Positions 43,101 to 52,353 are shown, numbered from the stretch's first letter. The stretch is DNA of 64,000 nucleotides from Strongylocentrotus droebachiensis (GCA_035222895.1 JAVYIG010000897.1:186001-250000); one strand, 5' to 3'. A program made the numbers and translations. The notes: generated from the sequence alone by a model not told the origin.

Positions 43101-45416
43101 AATCGGGAAGAAAAAAAAAGAAAAAAAAATCGGGAAAAAGACAGGAAAAATTTTAAAAATCAGGAAACCGATTTACCCATACGCAAGCTCTGGATCCTGG
43201 CCACAAGGGACATTGCATACATCAGGACATAGTCCTTTCATGTTCAAATTTTACATGTTTGAATGTTTGTTTGCATGTGGACTACCTTGACACTAACCTG
43301 TAATTGTTTGATTCCTGCTTCTCCATGTATACCAAGCCCTAGTCCTATTTCCTGTGGACCTAGACTAAATGATGGGCCAGCTCCAGGGACACTACATGGG
43401 TACAGACACACCCCGACAGTCCCTGAGAAGATATCAATTATGAGAGAGCAGGTCAAAGGTCTTTACAAAATATTCAATATTCTTGAGTGACGTCACAGAT
43501 CTCAGCAATGTTGGAAGATCGAGCTCTCCAAATGTGAAAGTGGGGTAGTATTTTACCATTTTGAAATTGATACCGGTAATAATCTTCACATTGAATATTT
43601 CCAAGCGGGAATTTTGATAAATTTGTTCAATTTAACCTTCCCTTAATATGCAATGATGCAAATTAAATCAAATTACTTTTGCATAATGGCAAATATCTAA
43701 TACACAGATAATTCTTGATGATTTCACATCTTACACATACATATTTCAAACTCTGATTGGAAGATTCATGTTTTATCAACAGGAGCACTGTGGTATATTG
43801 GTGAAGGTTCTTGATTCTCATACGAAAGGTCATGGTTCAATGTTAATTGCTCAGTGTTTACATCATTGGACAAGGTGTTATGCAATTGGTTGTTCCTCTG
43901 GATAAAGGTGTTTTAAAATGGGTACTTGGCATTACTGTGGAAATATTAATTGCGGGGCCCTCATGGAGAACAGTTTTAATACTGATGAAGCTAACCTGGG
44001 TAAATGGTACCATATTTACTGTTTCCATATTATGCCATACTTAATGATTATTCTTTCCTTTTTTCTTATCTAGGACCATCAAATAATTCTTACCCATTGA
44101 AGAGCAGGCCGATTCAACAGCTTGTTTGATTTGATGCAATGATAAACCACTTTCAGCCATTCCTCCTGCCAACAAAAACAAAACAAAACCATAATTTTAA
44201 AAACTTATTTCATCTCTCTTTAGAATGAAATAGTAAACATGCATTTTTATCTTTTCCATCTAATCAACATAATATAGATTATGAAATGGTGTATCGGTTT
44301 TTTAACCAAACTGCTTGGTGCATGTCAGAAGAAAAAAAATCATACCCAGAGAGGGATATTTAAAGAAAAAAAATCAAAATATAATGAAAATGTGGGTATG
44401 ATAGATTTGGATATATTTGAATATATTCCATGATAAATAAAATTTGGCAAAGAGAAATTATATGTGGGGCATATAGAGATATTAGACACAGATTTCAATT
44501 GGATGTCCAAGAACTATGATATATGACGGCTTTGAGAAACTGGTCACAGGTACCTTGTGAATAAAGACTGTTCCTGCAAGGCCTCTGCGGTCATCTAAAT
44601 CTTGACCGGCGAGCGCACAGTCATCCTTGACCACTACCATCTCCACTAGGATACCCTCTGCTCTGGCCCTCTCCATGGCGATCCCGAAGTTGATACAATC
44701 ACCGGTATAATTCTTTACGATCAGCAATGTTCCAGCTTGAGATGAGAATCAGGGCGAGAACAAGAACTCTTGAATGTTGCAAAGAAATATATGACTCTAC
44801 CAAAAATAATCCCAGTCCACAGCCAATTTCTAAATAAAGTGTATGAAACAGTATCTAAACAGCAACTTGTTTCATTTTTTTTCCTTTGTTTTTATACTTC
44901 AAAACTCTTATTTTCAATTCCTATCCCCAAATTATGATTTATTGATTAATAGGTAAAATGATGATAATAACTGACATTTACATAGCGCCTAATACTAATG
45001 TTTCCAAGCGCTGTGATAATTATTAACCGGGCATTAACTGAGCGGCCTTAACAAGGCGTTCTGGCATTGTAGGAATATTTTCCTCAACGAGTGGCAAATG
45101 GAGACTAATGTCTTGTCAAAGGACATTAATGCCATGGGAATCAAACCAGAAACTAGTTTTCTAAAAACTAGAATATTCTCATGGAGTTGCTAAGGATGAT
45201 TAACTCATGGTACTCATGGTAGAACCGGCTTGAAGGTCATCTTTGCCTCAACTATACACTTGTTTGAATGTGACCAGTAGAAGTAGTAGTAGTAGTAGGA
45301 GTAGTAGTTGTGGTGGTAGTAGTTGTGGTAGTAGCAGCAGTAGTAGTAGTAGTAGGAGTAGTAGAAGTAGTGGTAGTAGACAAAGTGGTAGTGGCAGTAG
45401 TAGCAGTAGTAGTATA

Positions 45417-45458
<42 letters not shown>

Positions 45459-46898
45459 AAGTAGTAGGAGGAGGAGTATAGTAGGTAGTAGCAGTAGTAG
45501 AGGTAGTAGCAGTAGTAGTAGTAGTAGTAGATTTGATTGAATAAGTTGGGCTTATCTGCCACAATTAGGTCCATTACCTCACCTGGGTTATCTCTACCAA
45601 CAGCCCATATAGCTGCTAATATGGAGCTGGTAGGGGGTGAGGCAAACACAGATCCCGCTATAGCACCACTCAGCATACCACGTCCAACATAACCTAGGAG
45701 AAAATCACCAGAGTGACGATTACTAAATAGTTAATAAAAATAGAACAACAAGGGGAAAAGAGGATAATAACAATACAGTGCTTTTATAGTGAATATCACT
45801 GCTGTTTTGGCTCTATGCACTTGTGAAGAAAATTCATAGAAGGGAGAACTAGTCGCTGTAAATTCCTGACTGTAACTCAGTCAAAATGCTATTTAATAAA
45901 GTATGTTGTAAGCAGACGTTTAAACTTATAAATTGTGGATGCTTCCTTCATATGAGATGGGGTATTGTTCCAAAGTGCAGAGGCAGCACAAGTAAATGGC
46001 TGGTCCCTGTAAAACTTAGACAACTGGTCATTTCAAGAGATTTTTCTGAGCCGATATCACAGAATGCGTGAGGGTGCACACCTTATCATATTCTGGGGCC
46101 TTTGAATTAAGACACAGATAGGTCAGTAACAGCATTTTGGAAATTATGCCTGATTGGACTAGAAGCCAATGTGACTGTTTCAGGACAGGTGTTATGTGAG
46201 AATTTCTTAGATCAGGTTATCATTAGGATGCTAGCTTTAATAGTCTCTGATAGTTTGTAAGAAATGCATTTCTAGTGTGATTGTTTGATTCGACAACGCA
46301 TCAGAAACCTCAATGCAGCACAATGTGCTATAAACTCCTTACACAGAATCTGACATGGATATATATACTTGAACAAACGTACATAAATGTACAAAATTGA
46401 AGACACCTGCAGAATACAGAGCAAATAAGTTACATCTTTTATCATTTACATCACACCTTCTTAAGGCGGTTATCTAGTCCCAAATTTCTTTTCAAATGTT
46501 CCTCACCAAAATGACAAAGATTGAAAAGTGCCTAATTCTCGTCTGAAATGGCTACAACTCTTGGATTTGGCCCATAAAACTGGATTTCATGCTACTAGAT
46601 GAAAGTCAAATAACTCAAATTTGGGGTTTTTATAGTGATGAGCCCTGTTTTACGACTTGTTCTTTTCTCTGATTCATCCAAGGTTATCACCTGCATGGGA
46701 TGGTTCATGGCCAGAACCTCCACCAGAAAGTAACGTCACTTTCCCACTCTTCTTCACATCATCCAAATCATCTCGTAAGACCGTTCTATGACCGGCTAAC
46801 TTGGTGATCCCTGGTGTAATGGCAACAAGGCCCTCTATTGCTTCGTCTACACATCGATCGACATCGTTTATAAGCTTCTTGGTGGGTTGAGTAGTCAT
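34018..46898 (-). CDS. TKFC: Triokinase/FMN cyclase (dihydroxyacetone kinase), complete coding region in 13 exons
   Basis: This cytosolic enzyme phosphorylates dihydroxyacetone and glyceraldehyde with ATP and, in animals, also splits FAD to cyclic FMN. Exons in transcript order: 46898-46691, 45693-45583, 44735-44554, 44172-44094, 43422-43298, 41927-41753, 40796-40674, 39640-39500, 39072-38938, 37936-37833, 36993-36856, 34899-34810, 34173-34018. They sum to 1767 bases, 588 residues plus stop (human 575). Residues 1-335 form the DhaK half: GGGSGHE at 59-65 and GLGIHGEAG with the substrate-binding His226. Residues 383-588 form the DhaL half: GDGDCGST at 413-420, MGGSSGA at 455-461, VGDRTMLD at 502-509. 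All introns are GT-AG except the acceptor of exon 4, which reads TG if the frame is kept. The gene lies tail to tail with ALK. Confidence 0.96.
34810..34899 (-). CDS. TKFC: TKFC exon 12: DhaL
   Basis: Residues 508-537 start [14 protein letters not shown], completing GDRTMLD. A LINE fragment on the other strand lies in the intron between this exon and exon 11. Confidence 0.93.
34935..35080 (-). mobile_element. Element tail fragment in TKFC intron
   Basis: AATTATAGGTAGTTCTATAGCGCC resembles the inverted GCGCTATAT plus ATT tail, followed by unplaced sequence (quoted core: TCTATAGCGCC). Confidence 0.4.
35690..36700 (+). pseudogene. Non-LTR retrotransposon (LINE) reverse-transcriptase remnant
   Basis: Translation in shifting frames gives, in order: a linker with [17 protein letters not shown] (about 35740-35800), [17 protein letters not shown] (palm motif A, about 35850), a frameshift, GLLLGPLLF (the QGS-LGPLLF motif) and [10 protein letters not shown] (the YADD catalytic motif with A to T), a stop at 36212, then VKYLGVI and LQNRAGHS of the thumb. 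Order and motifs fit a Jockey/CR1-like LINE. It is broken by at least one frameshift and one stop and runs antisense to TKFC in its last-but-one large intron. Confidence 0.88.
36856..36993 (-). CDS. TKFC: TKFC exon 11: DhaL
   Basis: Residues 462-507 read [13 protein letters not shown], then [14 protein letters not shown]. The YGLFL and GDRTMLD blocks are DhaL signatures. The exon is phase 0 at both ends. Confidence 0.95.
37833..37936 (-). CDS. TKFC: TKFC exon 10: DhaL
   Basis: Residues 427-461 end in [10 protein letters not shown], the DhaL nucleotide-binding motif. The exon ends in phase 0 before gtaaga. Confidence 0.94.
38786..38928. mobile_element. Small TIR element, family 12
   Basis: Ends GACCCGTTTCATAAAACTT and AAGTTTTATGCAACAGGGTC are inverted with few mismatches. 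The interior holds CAGCCAATCAGATGCCTTGA. It starts nine bases past the TKFC exon 9 donor on the minus strand. Confidence 0.8.
38938..39072 (-). CDS. TKFC: TKFC exon 9: start of DhaL
   Basis: Residues 382-426 include [20 protein letters not shown]. The aspartates of DxxxGDGDCG bind the Mg-ATP phosphates in DhaL. The final GCAGAAG precedes gtacac. Confidence 0.94.
39389..39480 (-). repeat. 46-base tandem duplication next to TKFC exon 8
   Basis: Two units share AAATCAAATACCTGCTTA and GCAGTAGTTTCTTGAT with three or four differences. On the minus strand each contains CAG followed by GTATTT, a donor-like word. Confidence 0.85.
39500..39640 (-). CDS. TKFC: TKFC exon 8: DhaK-DhaL linker
   Basis: Residues 335-381 begin [10 protein letters not shown] (the conserved TxAPAWP end of DhaK) and continue as a low-conservation linker to the DhaL half. 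A 46-base tandem duplication lies right after the donor (39389-39480). Confidence 0.92.
40423..40651. mobile_element. TTAA-ended repeat, family 3, copy with internal perfect hairpin
   Basis: Ends TTTAAAGCCCATCTGCTCTA and GTGAGGCTTTAA. Positions 40484-40525 and 40532-40573 are perfect 42-base inverted copies around a six-base loop (starting CAGTTGGTTATCTCACAAAT). The other copies of this family have only one of the two arms. Confidence 0.88.
40674..40796 (-). CDS. TKFC: TKFC exon 7: end of DhaK
   Basis: Residues 294-334 read [26 protein letters not shown], matching the G-x-F-MTSLEM-GISLT block that closes DhaK. A TIR element with a perfect hairpin lies about 22 bases beyond the donor. Confidence 0.94.
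41201..41690. mobile_element. TIR element with TTAA ends, family 13, copy A
   Basis: Ends TTAAAGGTAATACAAAGTTT and an inverted GCATTATCTTTAA. The interior carries CATGAATTTGGTTCAAATTG and AAATCGAGTCTAAAG. It lies in the TKFC intron about 60 bases past exon 6. Confidence 0.85.
41753..41927 (-). CDS. TKFC: TKFC exon 6: DhaK
   Basis: Residues 236-293 include MLDQMRDS and [17 protein letters not shown], the DhaK pattern VNNLGG-x-S-x-LE. The exon begins in phase 0 after ctgatag. Confidence 0.94.
42950..43170 (+). repeat. A/G-rich tract
   Basis: About 200 bases of AAAAATGGGAAAAATAAGGG-type sequence between TKFC exons 5 and 6. The Lys-rich open frame here is low complexity. Confidence 0.85.
43298..43422 (-). 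CDS. TKFC: TKFC exon 5: DhaK with catalytic histidine
   Basis: Residues 194-235 read [14 protein letters not shown] and [13 protein letters not shown]. His226 is the residue that binds the triose covalently as a hemiaminal in DhaK enzymes. Confidence 0.95.
44094..44172 (-). CDS. TKFC: TKFC exon 4: DhaK, non-canonical acceptor
   Basis: The homologous reading is [19 protein letters not shown] to SSMG. To join exon 3 in frame it must begin at 44172, straight after TG (44174-44173) instead of AG. The nearest canonical AG would start the exon at 44165 and shift the frame, with a stop in exon 5. The end (ATGG before gtaaga) is normal. The 5' boundary is therefore uncertain by seven bases. Confidence 0.8.
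44554..44735 (-). CDS. TKFC: TKFC exon 3: DhaK
   Basis: Residues 107-167 hold [31 protein letters not shown] and [12 protein letters not shown], all diagnostic DhaK blocks. The exon ends in phase 0 at the Lys codon (AAG before gtacct), which matters for the next exon. Confidence 0.95.
44960..45180 (-). mobile_element. Element tail fragment
   Basis: ATGATGATAATAACTGACATTTACATAGCGCC starts like the inverted shared tail (core TTTACATAGCGCC), followed by AATGTCTTGTCAAAGGACAT, the inverse of the SINE word ATGTCCTTTGGCAAGACATT. Confidence 0.65.
45275..45535 (+). repeat. (TAG)n trinucleotide array
   Basis: About 260 bases of GTAGTAGTA with GTG and CAG variants, including a pure run at about 45420-45460. 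It lies in the intron after TKFC exon 2. The poly-Ser, poly-Val and poly-Tyr frames are artefacts. Confidence 0.95.
45583..45693 (-). CDS. TKFC: TKFC exon 2: DhaK
   Basis: Residues 70-106 read [21 protein letters not shown] and ILAAIWAV, the conserved DhaK core after GHEPSHAG. A large TAG-repeat array begins about 50 bases beyond its donor. Confidence 0.95.
45880..46250 (-). pseudogene. LINE reverse-transcriptase C-terminal remnant
   Basis: On the minus strand, [19 protein letters not shown] and [11 protein letters not shown] followed by a stop at about 45885 match the conserved end of CR1/L2-like LINE proteins (CAP-LWN-LP...FK-LLKT-F). Upstream sequence is decayed. It lies in TKFC intron 1 in the same orientation as the gene. 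Confidence 0.75.
46691..46898 (-). CDS. TKFC: TKFC exon 1 (coding): start codon and DhaK N-terminus
   Basis: ATG at 46898-46896 opens a protein that begins like other TKFC proteins (KKLIND, then VDEAIEGL) and reaches [15 protein letters not shown], the phosphate/substrate loop. An AG acceptor lies eight bases upstream of the ATG, so at least one non-coding exon lies further upstream. Confidence 0.95.
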
Positions 46899-46906
46899 TT
46901 TACAAT
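46899..46906 (-). other. TKFC 5' UTR end of the first coding exon
   Basis: On the minus strand a pyrimidine-rich ctgtctggtttag acceptor is followed by eight bases and then the ATG. This short leader shows that transcription starts in a separate upstream exon, probably before about 48.6 kb; I could not place that exon. Confidence 0.6.
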
Positions 46907-47140
46907 CTAAACCAGACAGAAAAACAACAGAAAAAACACATGAAAAAGGGAATCGACACTAATTGGGACACACACAATATTTCACACATCAGTTAAAACT
47001 ATTAACCAAAATGTATCCTGACCGCTATAGAGCTCACAATGCATTAGGAAGGCTTGTAACAATCACCCACGTAATCACGTTTTGAGTTCCTTTGTAGATA
47101 CAATTTATATAATCTACAAAGTGTAGTGTTGACCCCAGTG

Positions 47141-47218
47141 CCCCCCCCCCCCCCCACTTAGTGTTATTTAGGGTATGTGTATGTTTGTTGCCTCTTTTTT
47201 AAAGCACCCCCCCCCCCC
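47141..47218 (+). repeat. Two poly(C) runs
   Basis: About 15 C residues at 47141-47155 and about 12 at 47207-47218. Length calls may be unreliable. Confidence 0.9.
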
Positions 47219-47504
47219 TATCTTCGGTGTGTAAGTCAATGGCAGGCCGGACTTTGTAGCGCGAAAAAGTACCCCTTTACCAGACATTTTGGGAACACGC
47301 ATCCGTCTCTCCAACCCCAAGGGGTTGACACTTCCTTTTTTTCACAGGCCAGTTAATCATGAAAGCAAACGCTTTCGCAAGTATGCTAAATGCCTCTTTT
47401 TGTACTTTATCCTACATTTTACTGCTTGAAAATAGAAATTACAAGTGCTTGTGATATACTGGTCAATACTCAGTTATATCATCAAGGAGATGTGAGTTGG
47501 TCAT

Positions 47505-47688
47505 GTGAGTTGGTCAAGCGGTAATGTCCGAGGTACAGTCAGCTCCAGCTCTCCGTTTCCACCTACAAACTGACTCTGAGGACCCTGGTTCGAGACAGTC
47601 ACCGTAGTCACAACTTTAGGATGGTGGCGTAAAAGCTTGGTCCCCAGGTGTAAATAATCATATCTGATTGATACACGTCTGTAAAAAC
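47505..47688 (+). mobile_element. tRNA-derived SINE, third family, copy 1
   Basis: A box TTGGTCAAGCGGTAATG and B box GGTTCGAGAC, then GGTCCCCAGG and ATCATATCTGATTGATACAC, ACGTCTGTAAAAAC. The Leu/Ser-type head is suggested by GGTCAAGCGG. The inverted partner is at 49008-49180. Confidence 0.78.
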
Positions 47689-48479
47689 TGATGTTACACA
47701 CACACATATTAAAAGATCTCTTTATACACTTTATTTCTGTATTTCATTCTCCTCATCATGTTTCTTATCTAGACTAGAATAAAGACTATTTCTGACAGTG
47801 CTACCGTTTCCAGACAATCTGTGCTCGTGCACAGTTCTTCGATAAGCACAGGAATTCAATAAGAAGTCCTTGATTTTGAGTTGTTTGCCATTGTTTGAAA
47901 TGGAAATACAAGCACAGCATTCATACTGCACACGTACGAGGGGCTGTGCCGGGTCAACACATCCACTCAATAAATAAACCACACCAGCTAGGACATGCAC
48001 CACTCATCAGATTTTACATCCACATAACTGTACATAAAAAGCTTATCAAGTTATTGAGTACAAAGAGCAAGCTAAATTACAATACCTAGACCCTAATAAA
48101 CTTCCTTCAGCTCAAACAAATGGGAAATTAATACTGGGCAGTAATTTTATGAGGCTTGCTTCAACGGGACAGCTACAGTAGTTTTAGTACAGGACAGTTT
48201 TTACGTTGAAAATAACGAGCTCTCTGCGAGCTGTCTCTGTCTCTGATCGGACTTCGCTCTAAACCACTATTAAACTGCATGTACAACAAAGGTACAACAA
48301 TTATGTGTCTAAACGTTGGTAGCTAGGTGTTCATTTATAGGTCCCTCAAATCGTGGGTTTATCAAGAGATGGCAAATTACTGCTAACAAATAATACCTAC
48401 TGACCTTCCTCAAGCTCAAGCAAATGCAAATTGACCACTATAAATGTCCCTCTAGTACAATACACTAATCAAACTTGTT

Positions 48480-48600
48480 GTTCCCGATCGAGCGCGAGCC
48501 GTATTACTAGACCTCCGACCACGCACGCGCATATAATGCGAGATAGGGGCGTGTCTATCAATTCTAGGGAATTCCCCCTTTCGGAAAAGGCTGGTGCCAC
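48480..48600 (-). promoter_or_regulatory. Possible TKFC promoter segment
   Basis: This is a local CpG-rich patch in AT-rich surroundings, about 1.6 kb upstream of the TKFC start codon. On the minus strand it reads a kappaB-like GGGAATTCCC (48567-48576 on the plus strand), then a GC box CACGCCCC, then an ATTATAT element. The order fits a promoter firing toward TKFC, but no transcript evidence is available, so this is inference. Confidence 0.35.
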
Positions 48601-49007
48601 TAATTAGTCTTATAGTTAGTTAGTTTCCATGCAATCGAAACCGGGCTGACCAGATTAAACTTAAAAAAGCAGAAACACGAAGTTGCAAACCATCCAGAGA
48701 CTCTTAATAAATTGCGTTACTGATTAATTAATTATATCATTACAAATCTTTATTCTCATTTTTCTTATAATTTTGAAGATATATGGCGTATATATTCAAT
48801 ACTGAATGAACGCCATTAAACTATTACCTACAACAACAACAACAACAACTAATTAGTCTACAAGGCCAGACTCTAATTTAACAATTTACCACAATTCCTA
48901 CTGCCTTGAGCAGAGCCTAGTTAATTCTGTCAGTTTCCAGCTGTGAGTAGCTTATTAAAGTACAGAGCTTATTGTAATCTCATTTTGCAGACACTGTCTT
49001 AATTTGG

Positions 49008-49180
49008 GTTTTTACAGACGTGTATCAATCAGATATGATTATTAATGTCTGGGGACCGACCTTGTCACCATGCATGCATGCATCCGAAAGACGTGACTCA
49101 GTTTCGAATCGGGGTCCGCTGAGTCAGGCGAAGACAGAGAGCAGATTGTACCACGGACATTATCGCTAGACCAACTCACA
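49008..49180 (-). mobile_element. tRNA-derived SINE, third family, copy 2 (inverted)
   Basis: Read on the minus strand it has GTGAGTTGGTCTAGCGATAA, a B box GATTCGAAAC, CGGTCCCCAGA and ATCATATCTGATTGATACAC. It ends at the same base as copy 1, GTCTGTAAAAAC. Confidence 0.78.
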
Positions 49181-49256
49181 TTTCCCTGATTTCAATATTC
49201 TCATATTCGAGCATTGAGGTGACTGTACCAAATGATTTTGGTATTCATGTATTCGG

Positions 49257-49528
49257 TATACACCGATTCGGGCGACTTCTGGTGGAAGTGCGCCCTCATA
49301 AGGTGACGCCATAACTGGGGGGCGTCTGACTGCAGCTAGCTAGCTTACATTGCATTGCAGCGCATGCAAAAGCGCAGCGCGCGAAAATATATGCAAGAAA
49401 ATTAAGCACTGACGTTAGTAACCGCTCTCGAGCTCTCTGTACTGTCAGCTGGATCGGAGAAGCCCCCCAGTTATAGCGCCGCCACCGGCGGGCAGGTACA
49501 TAAAACCCCCAAACCGAATCGGTGTATA
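49257..49528. mobile_element. TIR element, family 14
   Basis: Perfect 15-base ends TATACACCGATTCGG (49257-49271) and its inverse (49514-49528). A subterminal pair is GCCATAACTGGGGGGC and GCCCCCCAGTTATAGC. The middle is GC-rich with AGCGCAGCGCGCG. Confidence 0.82.
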
Positions 49529-49879
49529 GCAAGGTGCCCGCACACCTAATTCTCTATTTTTATCTATGTTGATTATAAAGTAAAAAATAATGTTACCATT
49601 ATCAAATGTGTCTTAATTGTTTTGCTCGCTCGCAAAATGTAGAAACAAAATTAATGTGGTCATGTGTACATGGCACTGTGTCAGAGTGATGCAAAATGAA
49701 TCTTCTGTAAATGAAATTGGGATTGGGTGACGCGAAAATTTGTATTTCTTAAAAGGGGGCGTGACTAAAAAAAAGGGTTAGAAAAACAACGTTTAAGATG
49801 CAGATAGGTGAAGCGTATTATACTTCACGCCATCATTAAAAAGAAAACCGTGGTTATGCCGCATCCTATCTGAGCGAGG

Positions 49880-50385
49880 GAATACAAAGTTTTGGGAAAT
49901 TTTGAAATTTGGGTGGACAGTGATTCTTTACAATTTTGATATATTTGGATGCCCCTGTGGATGTATTGTAAGCACTAGAAAATTAAGCCTCTAAAAAAAC
50001 TTTCGCTTTCGAGAAAAATTGAATATAAAAATGTAACGGTGCTCCCAATAAATTTTGATGAATTTCAAATAGCGCCTACGGCCGTACAATGGTAGCTACG
50101 ACCATGAAAATCTCAGAATATAGTTGTGATATATAATTTACCAACGGGAATAGATAATCGGTCGATTTTAGTGAAGAAACATAGTTTTATAGCTTAGTTA
50201 ATACTTTGACCTTGAGAGGGAGCTATACAACACAAAGAGTTTATAATTTACAATTTTATAACTTTAGACTCGATTTCAACCGCGTCAACGATCACTGAAT
50301 ATTGTAGGATCGCATATGCTTCCAATAATTATGTTCATTTGAACCAAATTCATGACCCCATACCAAAACTTTGTATTACCTTTAA
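49880..50385. mobile_element. TIR element, family 13, copy B
   Basis: Inverted relative to copy A at 41201-41690. Its right end CAAAACTTTGTATTACCTTT equals the complement of copy A's left end, and TGGATGCCCCTGTGGATG-like words match across the interior. The left TTAA is missing. Confidence 0.82.
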
Positions 50386-50639
50386 TCGTGTTGTTGTGCC
50401 CCTTGAATTAATATTCCTCTATATATCTCCTTTCTGAATAATGCTGCGGAAAGTTGATCTGTATCATGCTTTCTATATGCGTTTCACATGTTAGTTATTT
50501 TAAATTGACATTGAACTCGTCACCTAATTAGGAGTAGGCCTATTGAAATATCTTCAGAGGATGGAAGCTTAGAGTAGTATCAAGGCGGTTCGCAAAACCC
50601 TCTACTTTTTGTGTTTTTAATAAACGAATAATTCACTAA

Positions 50640-50688
50640 CTGGCCTTCTGCACTCCCCTCCCCCTCCCCCTCTCTCTCCTTCTTCTTT

Positions 50689-50723
<35 letters not shown>

Positions 50724-51066
50724 GTCTCTCTCCATGTCTCCCCTCTACCCGTCCCATTAACTCTCTGCCACACACTTTCTCAGTCTTCACAATCGCCCTC
50801 TTTTATCTCTCCTTTCCCCATCTCTGAATCTCTCCCTCTCCCGTTCTTCTCCTTTTCACCTTCTCCTCTATCTCTCGATATCTCACCTTCTCATTCTTCC
50901 CATTCGCTCCCCCTTCTTCTCCCCTCTATCTGTTCCACTTATCCATCGCTCCTTTTTTTCTCTTCTCGCGCTCTCTCTCTCTCTCTCTCTCTATTCCCCT
51001 TTCTTCTCCGAATATTTCTCCTTGACGTCTCTCTCTTTCCTTGTCTCATTCTCTCTCGTTCTCGTG
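50640..51066. repeat. Pyrimidine-rich (CT)n tract
   Basis: Over 400 bases of CTCTCTC, CTTCTTC and TCCCCTC with pure CT runs at about 50691-50719 and 50967-50992. Confidence 0.92.
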
Positions 51067-51204
51067 TATTCTTGGTCATCCGGTATACCTTTTATAAGTG
51101 GCGCATGAATATCCACAGTATTAGCTGTATGAAGGTGGAAATGTAACTTATTCCACCCTCATTTTCTTCAGATTTTACCAGTCGAACTTAAACCAGAACG
51201 ACAT

Positions 51205-51420
51205 ATGGAACGGGGTGTTACAAGGGATAAAATAAAGTGGATACAGGTTATCATTTTAGTGCGCGATAATTTAAGATCAAAACTTTGTAGATTATACGCT
51301 TGTGAACAGGGAGCCAGAGAAGGGATTTCGGTATAGGAGTGATAATAAGAATCTTCTTCAGTTTGTTATAAGACGAGCAGCGGCATTTTGAATTCCGTTG
51401 ATTTAGTTAATTTGATGTCA
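51205..51420 (-). pseudogene. LINE reverse-transcriptase thumb remnant
   Basis: Minus-strand translation includes LLWLPVHKRIIYKVLILNY, which matches the LHWLPV-x-RI-YKIL-L-Y block of CR1/L2-like LINEs, preceded by a decayed QN-x6-RLI region. Short and broken. Confidence 0.72.
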
Positions 51421-51524
51421 TCTCCTTTTACGTTATCATATTTTGTAGATATATCTATTATTTTAATGAATACTATAGAAAGACAAAATAATGATACTAC
51501 ACCTGTACTAATATACTACTACTA

Positions 51525-51602
51525 CTTTTTCTACTACTGCTACTAATACTAATACTACTATTAATGATAATAATAATAATAATGACAATAATAATAATAT
51601 CG
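51525..51602. repeat. (TAC)n/(AAT)n microsatellite
   Basis: ACTACTACT-rich run followed by AATAATAAT-rich run. Confidence 0.85.
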
Positions 51603-52290
51603 AAATTTAGGAGTGCTGATATTACGAGAAGACATCATGGCGCTTACGAATTTACAGAATGTGAAGAGAAACATGAAATACATACACTCATAAAAATAGG
51701 TTAATGACATTAAGTTACTGAAGGAAGAGTGTTATAGGGAATCCTTTGAAAGAGGCAAAACAGGTTAATTCTCTGATGCATGAAAAGTGCTCTATTGCTC
51801 CATGTTTTCGAAGCAGATAGTGCGAAACTTTTTTCGGTTGATGAGAGTCTGGATTTGTAAATGATTATTGTCTCACAATCATTTTTGTTTTATTTTGTTT
51901 TCTTCTTTTGTTTGCCGTTTTAGTTTGCTGAGCTATCAATGTCTCTTTTCAAATTATACATTAACAATGCACTTGTATAATTTGCAGTATCATAACTTGA
52001 AGAAGCCCTATCGGTGAAATATTGTTTCACCTATAACACGTGTCAACGGAGTCTTTTATTTTTATGAAGATTTTGCAAAAATATGATTTATTTTTGATAG
52101 ATGAAATGTGTATCTAGTCAGAGCTTTATTAATCAATCGCAGTAAAAACTATGACTCTTTAGATTGATCAATAAAGTTCCGTGAAGATGCTTATAAACTA
52201 TATATGTCAAGAATATATCATATTGCCTCAATCTTTTAATGACAAAAGGTAAAGAAAAATTATTCTAACTTTATGGGGGAACAATGTTAT

Positions 52291-52322
52291 AGAGAGAGAG
52301 AGAGGGGGGGGATGGGGGAGTT

Positions 52323-52352
<30 letters not shown>
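52291..52352. repeat. (GA)n microsatellite with G run
   Basis: GAGAGAGA, a GGGGGGGG block and a longer GA run of about 28 bases. Confidence 0.92.

Positions 52353-52353
<1 letters not shown>

Noticed and set aside
43012-43290. Lys/Asn/Gly-rich 92-codon frame
   Set aside because: Low-complexity A/G tract inside a TKFC intron.
45248-45676. 142- and 116-codon minus-strand frames with poly-Tyr, poly-Leu and poly-Thr
   Set aside because: These frames run through the TAG array. Only the part at 45583-45693 is real (TKFC exon 2).
47505-47600. Possible Leu/Ser tRNA gene
   Set aside because: The B box is followed by a shared non-tRNA body found again inverted at 49008-49180, so it is a SINE.
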